Shown here piece after piece: positions 8,340-16,152 of a stretch of DNA of 64,000 nucleotides. The position numbers were made by a program, and so were the translations under genes. Each line of letters opens with the position of its first letter. The first letter of the stretch is position 1. The DNA comes from Paraburkholderia phytofirmans OLGA172 (GTDB lineage: Bacteria > Pseudomonadota > Gammaproteobacteria > Burkholderiales > Burkholderiaceae). The notes under the pieces are model-generated. The model was not told where the DNA came from, searched no databases, and was given only the letters and a program-made list of their open reading frames with translations. The DNA is taken from contig NZ_CP014579.1 in the NCBI RefSeq assembly GCF_001634365.1, forward strand, positions 1,488,001 through 1,552,000. Direction: 5' to 3'.

Positions 8340-8906
8340 ATGAACGTAGAACAGATCAAGCAGGCTCTGGTCGGCGAATGGGCTAGCATCGCGCCCGAAA
8401 TCAGGCCGAGTGCGGCAAAGAACCCAGACGGCACCCTTAAACCCTTCTATTTGCAGCGCGATTTCAGTTATCTGCCGGGCGACGGCTTCGTGCTCACGAT
8501 CGTCAACTTCGCCGATCCCTACGGCAAGGTGCCGCTCACGCGCATCCTGATCAAAGGCCACATGCAATGGCGTGGTGAACATCCGATTGCCCTCGGCGCG
8601 CAGAAAGTAGACTTTGTGGCCGACGATGCCTATGAAGTGACTCCGCTTGTGCAGGGCTTTTCTGACGTACTGAACAAAGTTGCATCAAACGGTTATGCCA
8701 CGTGGGAGGTGGGCAAAACGCAGAGTGTGTTCGGCAAGGCCTTCGCACCCTTTGGCCTCGCTGAGGGTAAAAACTTCATGGAATACGACTTGGTGTACCT
8801 CGCCGACAACATGCTGTTTTGGGGCGCGCGCAATGTGGACGGACGGGGCTTCGATAGCGAAGAGAACCGACCCACTAACCTGCAGATTCCATTGGTACGC
8901 AAATAA
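8340..8906 (+). CDS. APCDD1-like domain protein
   Basis: This 188-residue protein has no signal peptide or membrane segment. Its motifs resemble the repeat of metazoan APCDD1: LVGEWAS and EIRP at the start, FYLQRDFSY, a DPY segment, LIKGH, ALGAQKVDFVADDAYEVTP, a WEVGKTQSV strand and the ending NRPTNLQIPLVRK. APCDD1 proteins are beta-rich, lipocalin-like ligand binders. A bacterial cytoplasmic member in a dehydrogenase/hydrolase cluster may bind or convert a hydrophobic metabolite, which is inference. The start at 8340 follows AAGGGG. Confidence 0.65.
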   Translation: MNVEQIKQALVGEWASIAPEIRPSAAKNPDGTLKPFYLQRDFSYLPGDGFVLTIVNFADPYGKVPLTRILIKGHMQWRGEHPIALGAQKVDFVADDAYEVTPLVQGFSDVLNKVASNGYATWEVGKTQSVFGKAFAPFGLAEGKNFMEYDLVYLADNMLFWGARNVDGRGFDSEENRPTNLQIPLVRK

Positions 8907-9059
8907 GAACAACCCGGAGGGCAATTCGGCTGACTGCGACGGCCGCGTGGCTGTCATCGGCAAAAAGCCGCGGATATGCAGCAGCTGACGACATTCGGCA
9001 TAGGGAAAAGGATGTCCCGGCATGCGTGCCTATAACGGCGCAGGAAAGCGCTGGCGTTG

Positions 9060-9959
9060 CTATCGGGCTGCGCGGCGCCACGCCCCGGGGGATAAGCCGT
9101 TAGCCGCGAGGAAACGCCTATTGAAGTGCGCCTGAGCGGCAAAACCAGAGGCTAGCGCAATCTCCGCGAGGGAAAGTTGAGTTGTAAGCATCAATGCCTT
9201 CGCGCGGAGCAGGCGCTGAGCGATCAGAAACTGATACGGAGACTGTCCAGTCTGCTGTTTGAACGCGTGGCCGAAGTGTCCCACCGACATGCTACATTCG
9301 TTGGCTAACATCGGTACCGTCAGAGATCCATCAAGATGCGTATCGATCAGCTCCCTTACCCGCTTCTCTTGCCACAGCGCGAGTCCCCCCCGGCGAGTCG
9401 GAGGGGGACTAAATTTGACGTTGCCGTAAGTCTGGAGCAGATGCGCGCTAAGGGCACGCGTGATTGCGTCGATAAACAGCGGGCATGCCCCTTCCGGTTG
9501 TTCGAGCGCCGGAAGAAGGCAGGCTGCAAGATGCCCGACGATCGGATCCACCGTCCCCGGCGTGGGGCATCGCAACGCTTCGATCTGCGGGGCGCCCACA
9601 TCGTCGATGAACTGCTTCAGGGCGAAGCGTGGAAGGCGGAATCGAACGAGGTCAAATGGCTCAAACAGCTCGGAGTGTGGTTCATCGCTCAGATGCGCAA
9701 AACACACTGCATGTACGCGAAGCGGCATCTGCAGATTCGTGACAACGCGATCGCCAAGCCACATGCGGCCGGACGACATCGGCCTCAATTTCACACTCAT
9801 GAAATAGGCGTCGTCGCGAGGCATGATTGGTGTTAAGCCGAATGCACCACCATCGTAAGAAAAGCGTGATACCTCCATCGAAGGACAACTTAGGGCGCGG
9901 CGATGCAGCACAGGGACGGTCGTCTCTGCATCCGATTCGCACGCGCGTGTTGGCAACAT
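9060..9959 (-). CDS. AraC/XylS-family transcriptional regulator
   Basis: This is a 299-residue regulator. The C-terminal third is a double helix-turn-helix AraC domain: RVRELIDTHLDGSLTVPMLANECSMSVGHFGHAFKQQTG, then LAEIALASGFAAQAHFNRRFLAANGLSPG. The N-terminal part is a divergent effector-binding region without recognisable cupin motifs. ATG 9959 is chosen because GAGGT lies just upstream and the length then matches the family; an upstream in-frame start at 10079 exists. It is convergent with the APCDD1-like gene and could govern it. The ligand is unknown. Confidence 0.88.
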   Translation of the reverse strand: MLPTRACESDAETTVPVLHRRALSCPSMEVSRFSYDGGAFGLTPIMPRDDAYFMSVKLRPMSSGRMWLGDRVVTNLQMPLRVHAVCFAHLSDEPHSELFEPFDLVRFRLPRFALKQFIDDVGAPQIEALRCPTPGTVDPIVGHLAACLLPALEQPEGACPLFIDAITRALSAHLLQTYGNVKFSPPPTRRGGLALWQEKRVRELIDTHLDGSLTVPMLANECSMSVGHFGHAFKQQTGQSPYQFLIAQRLLRAKALMLTTQLSLAEIALASGFAAQAHFNRRFLAANGLSPGAWRRAAR

Positions 9960-10335
9960 GTTAGACCTCGTCAAGTATGAAGGTAAGACGCCCGGAGTGC
10001 ATTCGAAACGAGCCTTTCTACTCGTTATATACAGGTGATCGGTGTAATCGCAAGCACGCTGCTGAGCGTTGCTAACCACGAGCTATCACGATCCTTGCAG
10101 CCATGATGTGGGCGTAAGAGCCGATGACAATAATCTCGCGTCCGCTCATCAAGCGTTTCTCCTGCATTCGCTTCATTCATTTTGGACAAACGCGCATGCG
10201 CGTGATTTCCTGGTCCGGACCAGGACCGGGGCACGAAAGTATCGCCGAACCTTGGTCGAGCCAGGTAGAAGCGGGCTGAATGTTTGACGCGATGGGCAGT
10301 CTCGTGTCCCACGCAATCTCGTGTCGACGCGCGAA

Positions 10336-10470
10336 CGGTTCCAGTGCGGAGTCGATTGAGCAACGTTCGTAGAACGGCGCGCCCTCGGGTGTCAGGTTGA
10401 GTTGTCGGGTCGAGCGCTGTAGCAGGCGAGATTTCAGATAAGTTTCCAACGCGGCTTGTGTCGATGGGCT
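10336..10470 (-). pseudogene. LysR-family regulator fragment
   Basis: About 45 residues of a LysR DNA-binding domain remain: ALETYLKSRLLQRSTRQLNL, then TPEGAPFYERC. These correspond to the recognition-helix/wing region of LTTRs. There is neither a normal start nor an effector-binding domain in any frame nearby. It is a relic lying downstream of the DUF3331 gene. Confidence 0.65.
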
Positions 10471-10513
10471 CGAGAAAGTGGGGTTTGGCGATTTCCACTC
10501 TGGACACTTCTGC

Positions 10514-10903
10514 CTATAGATCGATCGCCAGGCGATCAATGTGGACTGCCAGGATCATGGCGTCCATATTGATCGGTGTTGCCCGCTTGCATGACGGCTT
10601 ATAGACAGGGTCCCCTTTACGGATAGTCTCTCCGCTCATTGCGCACACGCCAGAGCGGTTCGCAATCGCGTGATGCCATCTCTGGTCGCCATAGTAGACG
10701 CAACCTGCGGCGCACCAACTGATCGTCACTGTGCTGGTACTTGGTCGACCTGTTACGTACACCTTGAACTGCCCGGGGCGGATACCACCCTCATGCGGTT
10801 TGCCTCGAATGGCACGATCGAAATCCATTGTCGCGAAATCGCCCGTTGGCTTGTTCAGACGGTGAAGGAGGTCGAGTGTTTGAGTCCACGGATCGCATTG
10901 CAA
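10514..10903 (-). CDS. DUF3331 domain protein
   Basis: This 129-residue protein has the Burkholderiaceae-specific DUF3331 pattern: TVTISWCAAGCVYYGDQRWH near the middle, NRSGVCAMSGETIRKGDPVYKP and the ending NMDAMILAV. The CALSG-like segment and paired Cys residues suggest a small metal- or nucleic-acid-binding fold, but no function is established. Family members are common near mobile DNA in this group. The C-terminus may be slightly altered, since it runs into the LysR relic. Confidence 0.7.
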   Translation of the reverse strand: MQCDPWTQTLDLLHRLNKPTGDFATMDFDRAIRGKPHEGGIRPGQFKVYVTGRPSTSTVTISWCAAGCVYYGDQRWHHAIANRSGVCAMSGETIRKGDPVYKPSCKRATPINMDAMILAVHIDRLAIDL

Positions 10904-11202
10904 TTTGACCTCCCATACATGTCACTCGGAATGCGCGGCTGGCGAAGGCACGCCTATGGACCTCGGCGTCGGACACACTGAAGCGGGGCATGGTGAAATC
11001 TTATGCCTAGGCCTCTTTATCTGTATTGACCGAAACTGCGGAGTTTTGCTCGAATCTGCGAACTTGTCATAAAGTGCGATAGATCAGATCAAATGGACAG
11101 CGGGTGGGTGTCGCGAGCGTCCCGCAGAGCGGGTCAGGTTCGACCGGAGCAGCTCAGGTGTATTAACCCGGTCTTCCTGCCAGCGTGCGAGCGATCAATG
11201 CG
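10904..11202. other. intergenic stretch, nothing recognised
   Basis: No gene, RNA or repeat could be supported between the DUF3331 gene and the decayed signalling gene. The base composition is lower in GC than the flanks around 11000-11080. Confidence 0.4.
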
Positions 11203-12430
11203 TCATTCGCGGCGCAATGCCCCAAGCAAACGAACGAGTTCGGCGCCGCTGCTAACCAACATCTGCCGCATCACATTCGTGCGTTGGACATCCACCGTCT
11301 TTGGGCTGATGTTCAATACACGCGCGATTTCCTTGCTGGTCCGGCCGTCCAGCAAGCCGTCCAGGACCTCGCGCTCGCGAGCGGAGAGACGGGCCAACTA
11401 CTCCTTGAGCGAGTGAGTCCGCAGACGCGTGGCATACCGCTCCCGCGCGATCCGTGCGATACGATTGCGGAAAATCTGGCCTGCCTGATCCATGTGCGCT
11501 ATAGCACTTGTCCAGTGCGGCGGCGAGTTCAGGCTGGTCAGGCAATTCGCCGGCAATCCGATGGAGCAAGCCGCTGAGGTAGCACTGGCACGCGCTAAGA
11601 GGCTGTCCTAACTCGTGGGCCGAGGCAGATGTCATCTGGCCCATGAGTGAAAGTCGCGATGCATGCGTAAGAGCGGCTTGTTGTGCGTGTTCCCGCTCGC
11701 GGGCGCGGCGTTGCTCAGTCACATCGGAAAAGGCGAAGGTGACACCGAAGCCACGACCCGACATCGGAGCGTCTACGACCGCCAGGTCGCGCCGCTCGCC
11801 GTTGCGAGCGATGAGGCCGATATCGAAGCGGGCGACGCGCCTGCTGGTTCCGGGTAAATGACCCCGCAGCAGGTCGGAGATCAAGGTACGGTGTCCGCGT
11901 CTGCCTTGATAACACGCGTCGGATCCGAGAGTCCCTGTTCGAGCGCGGCTCGGGTGTTGGCGCCGAGATATTGCTGAAACGTACGGTTGGCCTCGGTGAT
12001 GTCGCCGCTTGCATCGCATACAAGCAGCCCCAGCGGCAAATGCCGAAAGAGTGCGTGATACTTCTCGCGGCTTTCCGCAGATAGAGTTTGCGCGGCCCGG
12101 CGGCGGTCAATGTCGGCTCGCAGCGCTTCGTTGCTCATGCGGAGGTTCAACGTTCGCCGCGCGACGCTAAGTTCGAGACGTTGGTTTGCGCGCCGGATCT
12201 GGTCCTCGGCACGCTTTTTGTCCGAAAGGTCTTCCACTACCCATACCGAAGGTGATCCCGGCGCACCCGGGTCGACCCGTCAGCCAGAGATGCAGCACCA
12301 GACCGAGCGGATCGTGCGCCCGGTGCGTGAAATGGGCCTTGAGCCGGCCACGCCCACCGAAGCACGGGAGATCATGAGGCTTCCGCGCGCAGGCGATGTG
12401 CGTCCCGAGTTTGCAGTCCGCTGAGGACAC
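11203..12430 (-). pseudogene. decayed PAS sensor kinase joined to a LuxR-type DNA-binding domain
   Basis: On the minus strand the remains run in order. First is a PAS end with a coiled linker (DLSDKKRAEDQIRRANQRLE). A second PAS domain follows (YHALFRHLPLGLLVCDASGD). In another frame comes a FixL-like kinase H-box (MGQMTSASAHELGQPLSACQ). In a third frame is a full LuxR/FixJ helix-turn-helix (LSAREREVLDGLLDG, SKEIARVLNISPKTVDVQR). The ATPase domain and the receiver domain are missing. At least two frameshifts and a deletion have merged a FixL/FixJ-type pair into a dead gene. Confidence 0.75.
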
Positions 12431-12510
12431 GAGCCCGACAGCGGCGAGAAAAGCATAGCGAACTTACACGTCAAATTCGCACTGGCAGCCGTTAGTGGGA
12501 TTTTCTCTGT

Positions 12511-12538
12511 ACATTTAGATGGATACGCATCCAAATGT
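12511..12538 (+). promoter_or_regulatory. imperfect palindrome upstream of the tautomerase gene
   Basis: ACATTT and AAATGT arms surround an inner GGAT-ACGC-ATCC palindrome, with four extra bases on the left side. It lies 23 bases before the start codon, in the position of a repressor operator. TetR-type proteins bind similar sites, but no matching regulator gene is adjacent. Confidence 0.4.
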
Positions 12539-12560
12539 TAAACGACGAAAGGAGCTTGAA

Positions 12561-12998
12561 ATGCCTACCTATCTGGTTTCCGCAGCAGCAGGGCGTCTCG
12601 ACGCAGCGGCCAAGCAGCAGATCGCCTTTGGAATCACGCAATCACACAGCACCGCGACCGGAGCACAAGGATTCTTTGCTCAGGTGATATTCGACGACGT
12701 CCCCGCTGGTAATCATTTCATCGGTGGGAAGCCGCTCAGATCAGATCAGATATTCGTGCACGGTTACATCCGTGCAGGTCGTACGGCCGATCAGAAACAG
12801 CAGTTGTTCAACGATATTGTGCGAGTTGTACAGGAGGGGGCAAACGTAGAGTCGCGGTTCGTTTGGGCATATATTTCTGAACTTCCTCCAGCGCAGATGG
12901 TTGAGTACGGAAAGGTGCTTCCCGAACCCGGGGGCGAAGGAGAATGGCTCAATGCCATGAGCGATGAGGATCGCGACTATCTGCTGAGTATCGGGTAA
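12561..12998 (+). CDS. tautomerase-superfamily protein, cis-CaaD/Cg10062 type
   Basis: This 145-residue protein begins MPTYLV, so after Met removal Pro is the N-terminal nucleophile/base of the tautomerase superfamily. ATG 12561 follows AAAGGAG and is preferred over 12519 because catalysis needs Pro at position 1. Numbering from Pro1, it has His28, Arg70, Arg73, Tyr103 and Glu114. From memory, these are the six catalytic positions of cis-3-chloroacrylic acid dehalogenase, matched without gaps. The family hydrates or dehalogenates 3-carbon unsaturated acids to malonate semialdehyde. Cg10062 has the same residues but different efficiency, so the substrate is open. The gene stands alone beside the mobile trio. 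Confidence 0.85.
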   Translation: MPTYLVSAAAGRLDAAAKQQIAFGITQSHSTATGAQGFFAQVIFDDVPAGNHFIGGKPLRSDQIFVHGYIRAGRTADQKQQLFNDIVRVVQEGANVESRFVWAYISELPPAQMVEYGKVLPEPGGEGEWLNAMSDEDRDYLLSIG

Positions 12999-13399
12999 CG
13001 CCATTCTGGCCAGCTCAAACGGGAGACAGCCAGAAGGATCATGAGCACTTCAACTTATAAGATGTCGAGATCAAAGACAATGACACGCGCCGAACGCAAG
13101 TTGATTTTTGCCTCGTCGCTCGGCGGTAGGTCAGCGTAATGGCTAGCTGAGGTCGGTATTCACCGGTTTTCATGTCCTCGGGTAGTGTTTCCGTACACTC
13201 ACTGCGCTTACGCAGCGAGGCGGCCAGGCGAGAATACTGCCTCCTGCCGGAAGCGTGCGAGTTGACATAATATAAATTATCAACACTGTTGGTATGTTTT
13301 AGGGTGTTGCATGTTGGACAGCGTTCAAGCCTTAGATACCGCAACGGCTACATGTACTTATGGTAGGTTTCGGTGTTGTGTTCTGGTTGCAGGGTTTTT
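12999..13399. other. non-coding left flank of the recombinase operon
   Basis: No gene is recognised here. An imperfect palindrome (GTTGACATAAT against ATTATCAAC) lies at 13261-13284 in an AT-rich stretch and could be part of the operon promoter or a recombinase site. The left end of the mobile element probably lies here, but no copy of the 19004 repeat was found. Confidence 0.35.
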
Positions 13400-14617
13400 A
13401 TGTTCGTTCAGATCAGCGCCGAGGCCGTGCCGCTTTCGCTTCGAGGCGTCTTGCTGGCTGACAGCAATCACGCTCCTCGATACTGGGCCTCAGTCTGGCT
13501 GGTCGTCGCTGCGTCACAATGGGCGACGTCTACGCAGACGATGCGGCTGCGGTACATCGAGAGCCTGTATGAACACGCTGATCGGTCATTCCGGGCGAAT
13601 GCGCTCGATGATGCGCTGTCCAGTCTCGACGACGCCCAGCTCGCGGACATTCTCGAATCGTGGTTTGTCAGCCTGCGCAACCAGCCTGCGGCGACCAGCA
13701 GCAACGAGGATCGGTGGCAGACCGGACTGACCTTCGTAACATCGGTGGTCACATGGCTTTCGAAATCTGCCGACGCGAAAATGCAGCAGATCGAAGCGCG
13801 GATCCATCGCCTGTCGACGCTTTACAGCCAGCTTCACATACGGCAAGGCGGCCGAAGTGAGATGGTTCGATCGCTGCCTGCCTGTGTGGTCGAAAGCCTC
13901 TATCAGATACTGGATCCGGAGTCGGATGCCAATCCGTTCCGACGTTCCCAGACGCGCTGGCGGGTCTTCATTGCATTCGTGCTGATGCTCCATCAGGGAC
14001 TGCGCCGGGGCGAACTCTTGCTGCTGACCGCGGATGCCATCAAAAGCAGCCATGACCGCAAGCTTGATCGGACACGGTACTGGCTGAACGTCCGACAGAA
14101 TGGGTATGAAGAAGCAGACGGCGATAGCCGCTACTCGAAACCGAGCATCAAGACGCTTCATTCGATCAGGCAGATACCGGTAAGCGATGCGACGGCGCGC
14201 CTCGTGCAGGCCTATTGCGACAATTACCGGGGGCGACCTTCCCATTCGTTCATGCTTAATGCCCAGACTGGCGGTCCTCTGTCCACAGAGTCATTGACCA
14301 AGATCTTTACGTTGATATCGAAGGCATTGCCAGCCGAGGTGCTGCAGGAACTGCACGATCGCACCGGGAAAAAATCGGTTACCTGTCACGACCTCCGGCA
14401 CACCTGCGCTGTGCTGAGGCTTCACCAGTTACTGGAGCGAGGCGACGCGATGGACGAAGCACTACAGAAGATGCGCACGTTCTTCGGCTGGTCAAAAGAA
14501 TCAGACATGCCTTCGCGCTATGCCAGGGCCGTCTTTGAAAACCGGCTCGCGAGCGTATGGAACGACGAATTCGATGATCGTGTGGCTGTGTTGCGCGCGC
14601 TTCCACAGGGCCGTTGA
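13400..14617 (+). CDS. tyrosine recombinase A of a recombinase trio
   Basis: This 405-residue site-specific recombinase is the first of an overlapping operon. The catalytic domain shows the first Arg in HQGLRRGELLLL, the HDLRHT motif (His-x2-Arg), a Trp in place of the second His (FFGWSKESD) and the nucleophile Tyr in SRYARA. ATG 13400 is taken, with an in-frame upstream start at 13373 possible. The N-terminal SAM-like core-binding domain is present. By analogy with RIT and gamma-mobile-trio elements it should act with the next two proteins on the element's ends. Confidence 0.88.
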   Translation: MFVQISAEAVPLSLRGVLLADSNHAPRYWASVWLVVAASQWATSTQTMRLRYIESLYEHADRSFRANALDDALSSLDDAQLADILESWFVSLRNQPAATSSNEDRWQTGLTFVTSVVTWLSKSADAKMQQIEARIHRLSTLYSQLHIRQGGRSEMVRSLPACVVESLYQILDPESDANPFRRSQTRWRVFIAFVLMLHQGLRRGELLLLTADAIKSSHDRKLDRTRYWLNVRQNGYEEADGDSRYSKPSIKTLHSIRQIPVSDATARLVQAYCDNYRGRPSHSFMLNAQTGGPLSTESLTKIFTLISKALPAEVLQELHDRTGKKSVTCHDLRHTCAVLRLHQLLERGDAMDEALQKMRTFFGWSKESDMPSRYARAVFENRLASVWNDEFDDRVAVLRALPQGR

Positions 14618-14619
14618 AC

Positions 14620-16152
14620 ATGCAAAAAGCTCCGTCGTCCCAGACTCACCTGGGAATCGAGCCATCGGTGCTTGAAAGCATGGTGTCGTCGTTGCCAGAA
14701 CTGCCGCCGGTCGTGCGCTACTACGACGACTTCGACGACACGCTGCGCTCCGTGCCCGAAGTCCGCCAGGCCGATATCCTCGGGCTTCACATCAATGGTC
14801 GACTGTTCCGGCTTGATCTTAGTCGGTACCCTTCTTCGTACGGCACCCTCCAGAAGCATCTGCTGGTCTTCCTGCTGGGTGAAGACCTGCATATCTCGAC
14901 CTGCTTCAATGTTCTGAACGCAGCAATGCATCTTGATGTTCATGATGTCGAACGCATCGTCGAAGCCGGACCAACCCGCATATCAACGATATGGATGACG
15001 CTGCGCGGCCGCCAGTTAGTCGTTCACGCCTATCGTTTCGTCAAGGCCGTGCTGCGTTTGCTATGCCGGCATCGCCTGTATGGCTGGTCCGAGTCATATC
15101 TGGCCTATGTCAGCGCTTGCCTGCCCGGCCCCGCAACAGACAAGTATGCCCGTGTGCGATCAGGCGATGTGTTTCTGTCCGTTGACGAGGAAGCCGCGAT
15201 TGTGCGCTATCTGGATGAAACGTCGAATCTCATTAGGACAAGCGGCTGGTCAAGTCTTCCATACGAGGCACTTTGCGATGCGGCGATGGTGCTCTGTTCC
15301 TACCAGTTTGCCATGCGTCCGATTCAGATCGCGATGCTGACGATGCGTGACGTACGGATATGGGATCTGGAACACAGTGGCGAGCCGACCGTGCATCTCA
15401 CGTTTCTCATGGTCAAGCAACAGGGGAAGCTTCGAAAGAGACCGATGGTCCGTCGTGTGAAACAGGAATGGGGGATATTGTTCATCGCGCTGGTTGCGTA
15501 TGCAGACTCTCAGGGGCGCGATGCCAATGATCGCGTCTTCGGCGTCAAATCCAATCATGAAGCCGGATCTCGCATTGCCCGCCGCGTGGAAATCCTGATC
15601 GGCGACGATGCTTGCGCTATGGACCTTCGTCATACCGCGGCGCAGCGACTCGTTGACGCCGGTGCCAGTCATGAGGAGCTCGCTGAATTCATGGGCCATT
15701 CGCATGTGCAGACCGGGCTGGTTTACTACGCGACATCGGCCACCCACGCGGAGCGGGTGAACCGGGCGCTCGGTGCGTCGGACATATACCGGCGTGTGGC
15801 GAAGATTGCGCACGACCGGTTCATCTCCCCGGAAGAGCTCACCCAACTCAAAGGGGAGCAACAGATTGCCGGCGTGCCTCACGGAATTCCGATCGCCGGT
15901 ATCGGCGGCTGCAAATCTGGTCAGCCCGCTTGCCCCTACAACCCGGTCACGTCGTGCTACGGATGCAGGAAGTTCATGCCCCTGCACGACAAGACGATGC
16001 ATGAGCGCGTGCTGGCCGAGATGCGCGAAGTGGTGATCTTCTTCGACCAGAGTTCCCGCGGCGACACCAGGTCGCCTGCCTATCTGCAACTGCAGCGCAC
16101 GATCGCCGAGATACAGACAGTCATCGAGGAACTGGAAGCCGACAACCGATGA
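14620..16152 (+). CDS. tyrosine recombinase B of a recombinase trio
   Basis: This is a 510-residue recombinase. The catalytic set is Arg in YQFAMRPIQ, DLRHT, the second His in MGHSHVQTG and Tyr in LVYYATS. The C-terminal region after the catalytic Tyr carries a Cys cluster C-x6-C-x7-C-x2-C (around CPYNPVTSCYGC), a likely zinc-binding module. ATG 14620 is chosen; a TTG at 14614 overlaps the previous stop and is an alternative. Either way the gene is translationally coupled to recombinase A. Confidence 0.88.
   Translation: MQKAPSSQTHLGIEPSVLESMVSSLPELPPVVRYYDDFDDTLRSVPEVRQADILGLHINGRLFRLDLSRYPSSYGTLQKHLLVFLLGEDLHISTCFNVLNAAMHLDVHDVERIVEAGPTRISTIWMTLRGRQLVVHAYRFVKAVLRLLCRHRLYGWSESYLAYVSACLPGPATDKYARVRSGDVFLSVDEEAAIVRYLDETSNLIRTSGWSSLPYEALCDAAMVLCSYQFAMRPIQIAMLTMRDVRIWDLEHSGEPTVHLTFLMVKQQGKLRKRPMVRRVKQEWGILFIALVAYADSQGRDANDRVFGVKSNHEAGSRIARRVEILIGDDACAMDLRHTAAQRLVDAGASHEELAEFMGHSHVQTGLVYYATSATHAERVNRALGASDIYRRVAKIAHDRFISPEELTQLKGEQQIAGVPHGIPIAGIGGCKSGQPACPYNPVTSCYGCRKFMPLHDKTMHERVLAEMREVVIFFDQSSRGDTRSPAYLQLQRTIAEIQTVIEELEADNR

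Noticed and set aside
13261..13284. Palindrome as the left attachment site of the recombinase element
   Set aside because: It does not match the repeat at 19004 and could equally be a promoter or operator, so it is only mentioned.
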